Positions 33,561-42,348 of a stretch of 64,000 nucleotides of DNA are shown one piece after another. The stretch is from CAZDUS01 sp964609375 (GTDB taxonomy: Bacteria > Verrucomicrobiota > Kiritimatiellia > CAIKKV01 > CAITUY01). The notes under the pieces were generated by a model, which saw only the letters and a list, made by a program, of their open reading frames with translations, had not been told where the DNA came from and ran no database searches. Positions within the stretch are counted from its first letter, which is position 1. Each line of letters begins with the position of its first letter. The stretch is taken from assembly GCA_964609375.1 (NCBI GenBank), contig CAZSSA010000002.1:3684-67683 (forward strand). Reading direction: 5' to 3'. Position numbers and translations under genes: made by a program.

Positions 33561-34265
33561 CTATTTCTTAACATCAAACGCGCTTGTTGCACAGTGACGC
33601 ATTTCCGTTATAGCGTCTCGCATGTTTTCAGCCCTGAACAGAGCGGTGCCTGCAATCAATATGTTGCCGCCAGCCGAAGCCGCAAGACTCACTGTGTCGA
33701 GGTCAATACCTCCATCGATGGAGATATCGACTCGCAGGGAGTGTTTGTTTGCATAATTTCGGATCTCCCTGATTTTGGGAGTTACTGTTGGTATGAACTT
33801 CTGCCCACCATAACCAGGATGAACGGTCATACATAGCACTTCATCCACTTCGGCTATACAGGGCCAAATTGCTTCTGCCGGTGTATCCGGATTCAAGGTG
33901 ATTCCGGGGCGTGCACCTAGGCGACGGATTTCCCTGAGCATGGCCGGCACATCGCCTTGCACCTCAACATGGATCAACAAAACATCCGAACCCGCTTTAA
34001 CAAATCGTTCAATGTGCCGATCCGGATTGGATAGCATTAAATGGACGCTCAACGGAATCGCAACATGACGTTTTGCCATCGCAACCACATCCGGCCCCAT
34101 GCTGAGGTTCGGAACAAAATGACCATCCATGATGTCAATATGCAACGCATCTGCCCCATTGGCCTCTGCTCGCCGGGCCTCTGCACCCAAATTGGCAAAA
34201 TCCGCAGCCAGAAGTGATGGAAGAATGGCAATTTCGCTATAAGCTATGGAACTTTTGTAATTCAT
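33561..34265 (-). CDS. rpe: Ribulose-phosphate 3-epimerase
   Basis: The 234-residue TIM-barrel enzyme has ILPSLLAADFANL, the metal and catalytic DIMDGHFVPNLSMGP, SVHLML, MTVHPGYGGQKFI and the second catalytic Asp in DISIDGGID. It interconverts ribulose-5-phosphate and xylulose-5-phosphate. Of two close ATGs the inner one (34265) has AGGGA at proper spacing, so it was preferred to 34271. It lies in the run truA-rpe-lepA-lepB. Confidence 0.96.
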   Translation of the reverse strand: MNYKSSIAYSEIAILPSLLAADFANLGAEARRAEANGADALHIDIMDGHFVPNLSMGPDVVAMAKRHVAIPLSVHLMLSNPDRHIERFVKAGSDVLLIHVEVQGDVPAMLREIRRLGARPGITLNPDTPAEAIWPCIAEVDEVLCMTVHPGYGGQKFIPTVTPKIREIRNYANKHSLRVDISIDGGIDLDTVSLAASAGGNILIAGTALFRAENMRDAITEMRHCATSAFDVKK

Positions 34266-34346
34266 CGTCATTCCCTGTAGAAATCAGGCGCCGGATTATG
34301 GCAGGAAAACAGGATAGGTGCCACAAAAAATCAGGCCGTTTCCCTG

Positions 34347-35114
34347 TTAATACCACACTTTCCAGAGGAATAAGCCCTCTGGTGGCGCGGTTGGAACGCA
34401 AGCTGTTCGTACCTTTGACTCAAGAATGTCCCGAACCTCATCCACACTAAGGGATCCCTCCCCCACTCTGATCAGCATTCCGCAAATGCTGCGAACCATT
34501 TTATAGAGGAAACCTTCGCTGGCAACAACCACGGTCAAGAGGTTGCCCGCTTTCCTTATGTTAAGGTAATAGACCTCGCGTACCGTACTTTCAACGTCGC
34601 GGTTTGGGTTGGCGGTAAAGGCGGCAAAATCATGCCTGCCAATCAATACTTTAGCAGCAGACCTCATGGCCTGAACATTAAGAGATTTACGAACATGCGT
34701 GGCGTAAAAGCGTTGACTAGGCTCTAAAACCTCATGGTTCCATATAAAATACCGGTATTCCTTCTTGATGGCGCTGCGCCTTGCATGAAAATCCGCCTTG
34801 GCTCGTGCGGCTTTGAGAATTCGTATATCGGGAGGCAAATGCGCATTCAGCCCTTTCCGAAGATGATCATGGCGCCATTGCTTCGACAACTCAAAGTGCG
34901 CCACTTGGCCACGTGCATGAACTCCCTGATCGGTGCGTCCGCTGCCATGGACTTTGACTAAGTCCCCTGTCAGTTTCGCAATGGCACCTTCAAGGCATTG
35001 CTGAACAGTGACATGCTTCGGCTGCACCTGCCAACCGGCATAAACCGATCCATCATAGGCAATGGTTACCCGATACCGTAACAGCCCGGATTTGGTTGTT
35101 TCTTCGGAAGCCAT
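34347..35114 (-). CDS. truA: tRNA pseudouridine(38-40) synthase
   Basis: The 255-residue protein has the TruA pattern: the start YRVTIAYDGSVYAGWQVQP, the catalytic Asp in GSGRTDQGVHARGQVAHF, and the later FLYKMVRSICGMLI. It converts U38-U40 of tRNA anticodon arms to pseudouridine. Its ATG is one nucleotide after the cinA stop, and AAGGAG lies inside the cinA end, so the genes are translationally coupled. Confidence 0.95.
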   Translation of the reverse strand: MASEETTKSGLLRYRVTIAYDGSVYAGWQVQPKHVTVQQCLEGAIAKLTGDLVKVHGSGRTDQGVHARGQVAHFELSKQWRHDHLRKGLNAHLPPDIRILKAARAKADFHARRSAIKKEYRYFIWNHEVLEPSQRFYATHVRKSLNVQAMRSAAKVLIGRHDFAAFTANPNRDVESTVREVYYLNIRKAGNLLTVVVASEGFLYKMVRSICGMLIRVGEGSLSVDEVRDILESKVRTACVPTAPPEGLFLWKVWY

Positions 35115-35115
35115 C

Positions 35116-36369
35116 TCATGAACTCCTTGTCATTAGAGCCAACCGCAAGCAATTGATGGCAGTCTTAGCTGCCCGCAACCGGATCATGTCGCGATCACCG
35201 GGAAACAAGCAATGTTCACTTTTAGTGCATACCACGCCATGATGCCGGAACGCCATTGTCATCCATAAAGAACCCACCGGTTTTCCATCCGAGCCACCGC
35301 TGGGACCGGCAATTCCCGTTAGTGATAATGCATAATCCGCCCCGCTTTTTTTCAAGGCTCCTTCAGCCATCGCCATACTAACAGCTTCGCTTACGGCACC
35401 ATCTCTAGCCAGAAGGCCGGCATCAACCATGAGCTCTTTTATTTTGAGATCATTGGAATATGTCACCCATCCGCCTATAAAAACATCACTTGCTCCGGGA
35501 ATGTCGGTTATTAATTTCGACAACAATCCTCCCGTGCAACTTTCTGCAACTGCCAGACGAACCCCGGCTTGACGGGCTATTTGCATTGTTGCTTCAACCA
35601 GGCTGACACCACCAGTCCCAACAACCCAATTACCCAAGCGCCTTTCAATTTCCGCAACAGTAGTCACGCACTCACGTAAAGCCTCGGCATGAGAAGAAAA
35701 ATCACTGCGCACCCTGACTGTGACTTCCCCCGCCGAGACAGTAGTTCCTACAACTGGATTACGTGATCGATCCATTAACTCGCCCAAGATTTGGGCGATA
35801 CTTGATTCCCCGGCCCCGAATGTGGTTACAGACTCTGTAACAATGAACTTCCCCGTCGCCTGTGTAAGGCCAGGCGATATATATTTCTCAAACATGTTAT
35901 GCATTTCACGGGGAACGCCGGGAAAGGCATACACACTGGCGCCCGCCAGTTGTGCATGAATACCAGGCGCGGTGCCCCATGGGTTTGGAAGCACTTTCCC
36001 ACCCTGGGGATACATTGCCTGAATGCGATTCGCGATTGGCATGTCGCGGCCAATGGAACGAAAATAGCCCTCGATTGTCCGCAACGAAAGTTCATCGAGG
36101 ACCAATGGCTGGTTAAGCGCCTTGGCTAACGCTTGTCTCGTTAAGTCATCCTCTGTCGGGCCCAGTCCACCCGTGACGACGATCAAATCTGCTTTGCCGC
36201 TTGCTTCATGCAGTGCATCAACGATGGCGTTCAGATCATCGCCTGTTGTTTTATGATAAAGCGGCAAGCATCCATGAGAAATCAATCGTGTGCTCAGCCA
36301 TGCAGAATTCGTATCAACAGTTTGCCCCACAATCAATTCATCGCCAACGGAAAGAATTACAACATTCAT
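35116..36369 (-). CDS. cinA: CinA-like protein (nicotinamide-nucleotide amidohydrolase/ADP-ribose pyrophosphatase)
   Basis: The 417-residue, two-domain CinA starts with a MoCF-biosynthesis-type domain (VVILSVGDELIVGQTVDTN; VTGGLGPTEDD). It ends with a CinA/PncC domain of about 160 residues (AVAESCTGGLLSKLITDIPGAS; LSLTGIAGPSGGS). Related enzymes hydrolyse NMN to NaMN and cleave ADP-ribose, recycling pyridine nucleotides. Both domains look complete. It sits between queA and truA in a minus-strand run of seven genes. Confidence 0.94.
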   Translation of the reverse strand: MNVVILSVGDELIVGQTVDTNSAWLSTRLISHGCLPLYHKTTGDDLNAIVDALHEASGKADLIVVTGGLGPTEDDLTRQALAKALNQPLVLDELSLRTIEGYFRSIGRDMPIANRIQAMYPQGGKVLPNPWGTAPGIHAQLAGASVYAFPGVPREMHNMFEKYISPGLTQATGKFIVTESVTTFGAGESSIAQILGELMDRSRNPVVGTTVSAGEVTVRVRSDFSSHAEALRECVTTVAEIERRLGNWVVGTGGVSLVEATMQIARQAGVRLAVAESCTGGLLSKLITDIPGASDVFIGGWVTYSNDLKIKELMVDAGLLARDGAVSEAVSMAMAEGALKKSGADYALSLTGIAGPSGGSDGKPVGSLWMTMAFRHHGVVCTKSEHCLFPGDRDMIRLRAAKTAINCLRLALMTRSS

Positions 36370-36416
36370 TGATTCCTCATGATTTCGCTATATGTCTGAT
36401 GAAAGCCTTTTGCCGA

Positions 36417-37487
36417 TCATAAGATCAGCATGCAATCCCCATAACTATAAAACCGATAGCGCTCACGAACGGCTTCTTGATATGCGCGTTTTACCAATTC
36501 AGACCCCGCCAACGAACTGATCATCATGAGTAATGTTGACCGCGGTAAATGAAAATTAGTAAGCATAATATTCACTGACCGAACATGATACGGCGGATAT
36601 ATAAAGATTTGAGTGCGCCCCGATCCCGCGATTACCCTTCCTTTTTCGTCAGCGACAGTTTCCAGGGTGCGCAACACGGTGCTACCCACGGCCAGAATGC
36701 GCCCTCCCAGTCGCCGCGCCTCATTGATTCGATTTGCGGTTTCCTGTGAGACGACATAGCGCTCAGATTCCATGACATGGTCAACGACAGACTCCGCTGA
36801 AACCGGTTTAAATGTTCCCATTCCCACATGTAGCGTCACGCTAACCTGATCAATACCCCTTGTCCTCAAGCTGTTCAAAAGCAACTCGTTGAAATGAAGA
36901 CCCGCCGTAGGTGCTGCAACAGCTCCGGGCACGCGGGCATAAACGGTCTGATAATATTCACGGTCATGTTGAAGAGCGGTTGGTTCACGTGTTCCCTTCC
37001 GTTTGATATAGGGAGGGAGCGGAGGCACCCCATCGGAATCAAGGATATCCAGCAGAGGGAGGTCAGACTGGACAAACAGTGTCATTTTTCCTGAGCGCCC
37101 CCAATCCAGAACTGTGGCGACGATGCGGCCCCCGGCTAAAATAAGTTTCGCTCCGGGCTTCGGTCTCCTCGAAGAACCGCAAAGCGATTCCCAAACATTC
37201 TTTTCTGTTTCTTCTAACAATAGCAATTCAACTTTCCCGCCAGTCCCCTCTTTATGACCGAATACACGAGCAGGGATCACGCGGGTATCGTTAAGAACCA
37301 TCACGTCCCCGCGACGAAGAAACAGGGCTAAATCCCCAACGGTCATATGCTGTAATTCGCCACTTGCCCTGTTCACCACCATCATGCGTGCGGCAGTGCG
37401 ATCTTCCAGGGGCTCCTGTGCTATCAGTTCCTGAGGCAAATCAAAATCAAAATCCGATGTTTTTAATTCAGCAGGCATAAGGTGCAT
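36417..37487 (-). CDS. queA: S-adenosylmethionine:tRNA ribosyltransferase-isomerase
   Basis: The 356-residue QueA shows the start FDFDLPQELIAQEPLEDR, LNDTRVIPARVFGHKEGTGG, TAGLHFNELLL, VTLHVGMGTFKPV and TNFHLPRSTLLMMISSLAG. It adds the epoxycyclopentane unit in queuosine synthesis on tRNA. Length and motifs are normal. It begins 21 nt after yjbQ ends and precedes cinA. Confidence 0.96.
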   Translation of the reverse strand: MHLMPAELKTSDFDFDLPQELIAQEPLEDRTAARMMVVNRASGELQHMTVGDLALFLRRGDVMVLNDTRVIPARVFGHKEGTGGKVELLLLEETEKNVWESLCGSSRRPKPGAKLILAGGRIVATVLDWGRSGKMTLFVQSDLPLLDILDSDGVPPLPPYIKRKGTREPTALQHDREYYQTVYARVPGAVAAPTAGLHFNELLLNSLRTRGIDQVSVTLHVGMGTFKPVSAESVVDHVMESERYVVSQETANRINEARRLGGRILAVGSTVLRTLETVADEKGRVIAGSGRTQIFIYPPYHVRSVNIMLTNFHLPRSTLLMMISSLAGSELVKRAYQEAVRERYRFYSYGDCMLIL

Positions 37488-37508
37488 GGCTCTGTGTCAA
37501 TACTGGAG

Positions 37509-37925
37509 TCATTCCCCAATAATCTTTATAAGAACACGTTTTCTGCGTTTGCCATCAAATTCACCGTAAAAGATTTGTTCCCAGGGACCAAGATCCAACC
37601 GGCCTCCTGTTATCGCTACAACAACTTCCCGGCCCATGATTTGTCGCTTAAGATGTGCATCTGCATTATCTTCGGCCCCATTATGGTTATATTGGGAATA
37701 AGGCTTCTCCGGTGCTAATTTCTCAAGCCATTTTTCAAAATCCGCATGTAATCCCGATTCATCATCGTTAATAAAAACGCTTGAGGTAATGTGCATGGCA
37801 TTCACAAGAACCAAGCCCTCCTTGATTGAACTGATCCTAATGGCATCATCAACAGCTGATGTAATATTAACATACCCTCGCCTGCCGGGAGTCTCGAACC
37901 ATAATTCCTTGCGATAACTTTTCAT
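37509..37925 (-). CDS. yjbQ: YjbQ family protein (UPF0047)
   Basis: The 138-residue protein carries the UPF0047 signatures MHITSSVFINDDESGLHADF (with a metal-site His) and RQIMGREVVVAIT-GRLDLGPWEQI. E. coli YjbQ has weak thiamine-phosphate synthase activity; its true role is unsettled. The start at 37925 (MKSYRKEL) has AAGGAG 9 nt upstream; an upstream ATG at 37949 lacks a site. It heads the run yjbQ-queA-cinA-truA-rpe-lepA-lepB. Confidence 0.9.
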   Translation of the reverse strand: MKSYRKELWFETPGRRGYVNITSAVDDAIRISSIKEGLVLVNAMHITSSVFINDDESGLHADFEKWLEKLAPEKPYSQYNHNGAEDNADAHLKRQIMGREVVVAITGGRLDLGPWEQIFYGEFDGKRRKRVLIKIIGE

Positions 37926-37981
37926 CAATCGTTTCTCCTTTCTCGACATCAGGCAATAAGCCTCATATCATTCCGAAGACT

Positions 37982-38554
37982 ATGGGATGTTTCGTGCGAC
38001 GCATTATACTAAGCCTGCTGGCGTTGGCCATACTTGGTACAGCCTTTTCAACACTTTTCCGTTTTGAGATCGCATACTGGAAAAACCGGAACATTGTTGA
38101 CTATTCCGCGCAATACTACAGTATCCCTCCTCACCTTTTGGCTTCAGTAATCTGGCAGGAAACACGTTTTAGATCCGGACAGCGGGGAAAAGCAGGCGAA
38201 ATAGGACTCATGCAAATCATGCCAGCGAGCGCGCTCGAGTGGGCAAAAGCCCAGAAGATAAACCCGTTTCGCCTGGATGACATGTTTGACCCAACAACCA
38301 ATACGATGGCTGGAGCTTGGTATTTACGACGAGCCATGAGCCGATGGAAGTCAAAACCTGATCCAATTCCGTACGCCCTCGCTGAATACAACGCCGGAGC
38401 TTCAAATGCTCAACGCTGGGACCATGCCGCCAAAATGGCACACATTGAGTTTGTCGATGCCATCACCTACCCGGCAACACGTCGCTATATTACCGACGTC
38501 ATACGACGGCGTGATAACTTCGGGAAACCCTGGCGCCACGTCAATTTCCGGTGA
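37982..38554 (+). CDS. Lytic transglycosylase, SLT domain
   Basis: The 190-residue protein starts with a basic segment and a hydrophobic helix (about 7-26), a signal peptide or anchor. A complete SLT domain follows, with catalytic Glu in SVIWQETRFRSG, the GLMQIMP motif, and ALAEYNAG. It cuts the glycan strands of peptidoglycan in the periplasm. It diverges from yjbQ across 56 nt and runs tail to tail with trxB. It resembles the small Slt-family proteins of PVC and delta-group bacteria more than full-length Slt70. Confidence 0.92.
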   Translation: MGCFVRRIILSLLALAILGTAFSTLFRFEIAYWKNRNIVDYSAQYYSIPPHLLASVIWQETRFRSGQRGKAGEIGLMQIMPASALEWAKAQKINPFRLDDMFDPTTNTMAGAWYLRRAMSRWKSKPDPIPYALAEYNAGASNAQRWDHAAKMAHIEFVDAITYPATRRYITDVIRRRDNFGKPWRHVNFR

Positions 38555-38568
38555 GTACAGTCCCCTGA

Positions 38569-39492
38569 TCAATGCTCAATGCTGCCGATGTATCGTTCGG
38601 CTTCCAGCGCCGCCATGCAACCCGTACCAGCCGCCGTGACAGCCTGTCGATATGTGGGGTCCTGAACGTCACCCGCCGCGAAGACTCCAGGAACTTTCGT
38701 CTTGGTACGATCCGTAAGCAGATAACCCTGCTCATTCGTTTCAAGCTTACCATGAAAGACCTTCGTATTCGGCTCGTGCCCAATCGCCACAAACATCGCG
38801 GCTATCGGCACCGTATCCATAACCCCTGTCTTTAGGTTTTTCAATCGTAGGCCAGTGACTTCATTCCGTGTTACATCAAGAACCTCGTCCACCACTGTAT
38901 TCCAGCGAACTTCAATTTTGGGGTGCTTCATGACCCGGTCCGCCATGATTTTCGATGCTCTGAACTCCCCGCGACGATGAATAACCGTTACTTTCGACGC
39001 AAAGCGTGTCAAGAACAGAGAATCTTCCATCGCTGTATCGCCGCCACCAACAACAGCAATTGGAACATCTCGATACAGGGCGCCGTCACATGTAGCGCAT
39101 CCAGAGACACCTCGGCCAATTAGTTTTTGCTCGGACTCTATTCCAAGGTATCTGGCTCTTGCTCCTGTTGCGATGATCAGAGTCATCGTTGTAATCTTGT
39201 GGCCGTCATCCATTGTCACTTGAGGAAACTGACTGGAAACGTCAATATCGACAAGCTCGCCGCGATGAAAGCGCGCACCAAAATGTTCAGCTTGCGCGCG
39301 TATTTTCATCACGAGTGTTGTGCCGTCAATTCCCTCGGGAAACCCGGGGAAATTTTCAACATCCGTTGTCGTCGTTAATTGGCCGCCGGGCTGCAATCCC
39401 TCCAGCACCAGGGGCCTCAACTTCGCACGTGCCAAATAGACAGCCGCCGTGAGGCCGGCTGGTCCTGTTCCAGCGATCACTACCTTTTCCAT
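38569..39492 (-). CDS. trxB: Thioredoxin reductase
   Basis: The 307-residue flavoprotein has FAD motif GTGPAGLTAAVYLARA, the redox pair C132 and C135 in SGCATCDGALY, the NADPH motif VVGGGDTAMEDSLFLTRF, HRRGEFRAS and the final FAAGDVQDPTYRQAVTAAGTG. It keeps thioredoxin reduced. The single gene is converged upon by the transglycosylase gene, with 14 nt between stops. A pilB-like gene lies upstream on the same strand. Confidence 0.96.
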   Translation of the reverse strand: MEKVVIAGTGPAGLTAAVYLARAKLRPLVLEGLQPGGQLTTTTDVENFPGFPEGIDGTTLVMKIRAQAEHFGARFHRGELVDIDVSSQFPQVTMDDGHKITTMTLIIATGARARYLGIESEQKLIGRGVSGCATCDGALYRDVPIAVVGGGDTAMEDSLFLTRFASKVTVIHRRGEFRASKIMADRVMKHPKIEVRWNTVVDEVLDVTRNEVTGLRLKNLKTGVMDTVPIAAMFVAIGHEPNTKVFHGKLETNEQGYLLTDRTKTKVPGVFAAGDVQDPTYRQAVTAAGTGCMAALEAERYIGSIEH

Positions 39493-39540
39493 GGATGATT
39501 TCTCTCGTTCTCTTTACGCTAGTAACAACAATGTTCTTGA

Positions 39541-41250
39541 TCAGGTGTAACGACGGACTTCCTCAACCGTGGTATAGCCATCAAGAATATTGCGAATGCC
39601 ATCTTGTCGCAATGTCCGCATCCCCAACTCAACAGCCTTATTTCTCAAAACGAGCGTTGGCTGGCGTTGATTAATCAAGTCACGCACAGGATCCGTGATG
39701 CTCATGTATTCGTAAATTCCCTTTCGTCCCTTGTAGCCGGTATTATTGCACTGACCACATCCAGCCCCGTAATAGAAGTTTCGATCCCCTACATCCACGC
39801 GTGACAAATTCAGACTGCTCAACACCTGATCGTCAGGCTTATATGCCGTTTTGCAGTTGGTGCAAACTTTTCTCACCAATCGTTGTCCAATCACTGCCTC
39901 CAAGGTGGACGAAATCAGATATGGCTCCACATCCATATCGATCATGCGGGTGATCGCTCCTGCCGCGTCATTCGTATGCAACGTGCTGAATACAAGATGA
40001 CCAGTCAGAGAGGCATGAATGGCAATGTGAGCACTGGTTAAATCCCGAATTTCACCAATCATCAAAATGTCCGGATCTTGACGCAAGAATGCCCGCAATA
40101 CCCGCTCAAACGAGTTGCCAATAGCCTCATTAATAGGCACCTGGATGATGCCGTCAATTTCGTATTCCACGGGATCTTCCGCCGTGAGAAGTTTTCCTTC
40201 AACGGTGTTAAGACGTCGCAGGGCCGAGTACAATGTCGTTGTTTTCCCTGACCCGGTGGGGCCCGTCACCACGATGATGCCATTGGGCTTATCCAGATCG
40301 ATCAGGAACTGCTGCAACATGTCGTCAGGCATGCCAAGGTTATCAATATCCAGAGATACAACGCTTCGATCCAGCACACGCAGTACCACGCTTTCCCCAA
40401 ACTGAGTAGGCAGGCAGGATACCCGAAAATCAATCTGCCGTCCCGCAATGGTCAACTGAATACGGCCATCCTGAGGCAGGCGGCGCTCTGCAATATTCAG
40501 GCTGGCCATCACCTTGAGACGGGAAATAACAGGCAATGCCAGTTTCTTGGGAGGCGGAGCCATTTCATAAAGAGCCCCATCCACGCGATAGCGAATTTTA
40601 AACTCACTCTCAAAAGGCTCAAAATGAATATCAGATGCCCTGTCCTGAACCGCCTGATAGAGAACCAAGTTGACAAACCGGATGACCGGCGCCGACCCCG
40701 CTGCTTCTTCAATTCCTCGGTCGTCAGCCGAAGCCCCCAATTCCATTAACTGATCCGTTGACTCAATCTCCGATTCCAGCGCCGAAAGCATTTCAGTTAC
40801 GGAGGCACTGTCGTCTCCGTACAACTGATTGACATGGGCGCGGATATCCTCTTCGCGCGCAAGAACAAGCGACACATCGCGAGAAAGCACAAACATCAAC
40901 TCATCAAGTTTGGCCGGACTCATCAACTCGTAGGAAGCCAAGGTTACGGAGTTGGAGCCTCTGTCGACGGGCACAACCATATACATCCGCGCCACGCTGG
41001 TCGGGATCGAATGCACAACATCAGGCGATATATCGGTTGCAGGAAGGTTAATTACGCGGGTTCCAAGGCTATCTGCAATGAGCTCAAGCAATGCGTCCTC
41101 GGGAAGTATTTCCATATCAACAACAATCGCTCGTATCGCCTTCCCGCTCCGCTGGTGTTCATCAAGAATTTCCTGAACTTGTTCTGCACTGACCAATCCC
41201 TGAGTGTCCAGCAATTGCAGAACCGGGTCGTTATATTGGGCTTCCGCCAT
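39541..41250 (-). CDS. GspE/PilB-family secretion or pilus assembly ATPase
   Basis: The 569-residue protein has an N-terminal MshEN/T2SSE-N domain (about 1-150). The ATPase follows with Walker A GPTGSGKTTTLYSAL, the Asp box GEIRDLTSAHIAI and His box TGHLVFSTLHTND, then a zinc site made of CTNCK and CGQCNNTGYKG. It powers pilus extension or type II secretion. It is the last gene of pilB-pilT-pilB, with a second homologue (42348-44051) that is clearly different in sequence. One of the two could be GspE, given the GspC-like protein at 29.3 kb. Confidence 0.93.
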   Translation of the reverse strand: MAEAQYNDPVLQLLDTQGLVSAEQVQEILDEHQRSGKAIRAIVVDMEILPEDALLELIADSLGTRVINLPATDISPDVVHSIPTSVARMYMVVPVDRGSNSVTLASYELMSPAKLDELMFVLSRDVSLVLAREEDIRAHVNQLYGDDSASVTEMLSALESEIESTDQLMELGASADDRGIEEAAGSAPVIRFVNLVLYQAVQDRASDIHFEPFESEFKIRYRVDGALYEMAPPPKKLALPVISRLKVMASLNIAERRLPQDGRIQLTIAGRQIDFRVSCLPTQFGESVVLRVLDRSVVSLDIDNLGMPDDMLQQFLIDLDKPNGIIVVTGPTGSGKTTTLYSALRRLNTVEGKLLTAEDPVEYEIDGIIQVPINEAIGNSFERVLRAFLRQDPDILMIGEIRDLTSAHIAIHASLTGHLVFSTLHTNDAAGAITRMIDMDVEPYLISSTLEAVIGQRLVRKVCTNCKTAYKPDDQVLSSLNLSRVDVGDRNFYYGAGCGQCNNTGYKGRKGIYEYMSITDPVRDLINQRQPTLVLRNKAVELGMRTLRQDGIRNILDGYTTVEEVRRYT

Positions 41251-41256
41251 GATGTG

Positions 41257-42348
41257 TTACCTTTTCTTACGATGAGCTTCTTCCAGCTTCACCACGATCG
41301 ATTCCGGGTCCTGTGCTTTTGTTATCAAATCTTCATAACTTATTTTCCCGGCTTCATATAGAGCCATCAGGTGGGCATCAAGAGTAATCATTCCCCATTT
41401 GGCGCCGGTCTGGATTTCAGACGTGATACGATAGGTTTTGCTTTCGCGAATCAAAGCCTGGATGGCTGGAGTGGAAATCATGATTTCGAAGGCCGCCACA
41501 CGGCCCGGACCGTCAGCCTTCACCAGCAGAAGCTGGGAAATCACCGCAATGATACCTGAGGCCAATTGTGTCCTAACCTGTGACTGCTGCCCCATTGGGA
41601 ATGCATCAACAATTCGATCAACTGTTCGGGCCGCACCGGTTGTATGCAGGGTGGCCAACACAAGGTGCCCTGTTTCTGCTGCCGTAATAGCAGCCGTCAT
41701 CGTCTCAAGGTCCCGCATTTCACCTACCAGAATTACATCCGGATCCTGACGTAGCGCGCGGCGCAAGGCCTCACTGAACGATCCGACGTCTACCCCGATT
41801 TCCCGCTGAGTTACAACACACTTTTTATGATTATGATAATACTCAACCGGATCTTCGACCGTGATGATATGGGCATCACGCTCCTCATTAATGAGGTTAA
41901 CCATCGATGCAAGCGTTGTCGTCTTTCCAGAGCCCGTTGGTCCTGTGACCAGAATCAATCCACGCGGGCGGAACAACAATTCCTTTACCTGAGGCGGAAG
42001 ACCGATCCCTTCCAGTGACATCAATTTTGATGGAATTTGCCTTAAGACGATGCCAATGCAACCCTTTGCCTTCAATACACTCACGCGGAATCGTGCTGCT
42101 GATCCGAAAGAAAAGCCGAAATCCGTTCCACCACCCTCCCGGATTTTCTGCTGATGATCCTCAGAGGTAATGCTTTTCATGAAGCGTTCCGTATCCTCCG
42201 CCACCAGGGGTGTGGCGTCGATCGGTTGCATACGCCCGTGGATGCGCAGTACCGGAGGAACACCAACCTCAAGATGAAGGTCGGATGCCCCTTCATCGAC
42301 AACCAGCTGAAGGAGTTCACTCATATCGATCTGGCTGCTATTGATCAT
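41257..42348 (-). CDS. pilT: Twitching motility retraction ATPase PilT
   Basis: The 363-residue protein has the compact PilT layout. It has an N-terminal PAS-like domain (LHLEVGVPPVLRIHGRM), Walker A GPTGSGKTTTLASMVNLI, the Asp box ILVGEMRDLETM and His box TGHLVLATLHTTGA. The C-terminal ATPase part follows, without the zinc cysteines of PilB. It depolymerises type IV pili. The start codon overlaps the stop of the upstream pilB by one base (TAATG), and the downstream pilB begins 6 nt after its stop, so all three are cotranslated. Confidence 0.95.
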   Translation of the reverse strand: MINSSQIDMSELLQLVVDEGASDLHLEVGVPPVLRIHGRMQPIDATPLVAEDTERFMKSITSEDHQQKIREGGGTDFGFSFGSAARFRVSVLKAKGCIGIVLRQIPSKLMSLEGIGLPPQVKELLFRPRGLILVTGPTGSGKTTTLASMVNLINEERDAHIITVEDPVEYYHNHKKCVVTQREIGVDVGSFSEALRRALRQDPDVILVGEMRDLETMTAAITAAETGHLVLATLHTTGAARTVDRIVDAFPMGQQSQVRTQLASGIIAVISQLLLVKADGPGRVAAFEIMISTPAIQALIRESKTYRITSEIQTGAKWGMITLDAHLMALYEAGKISYEDLITKAQDPESIVVKLEEAHRKKR

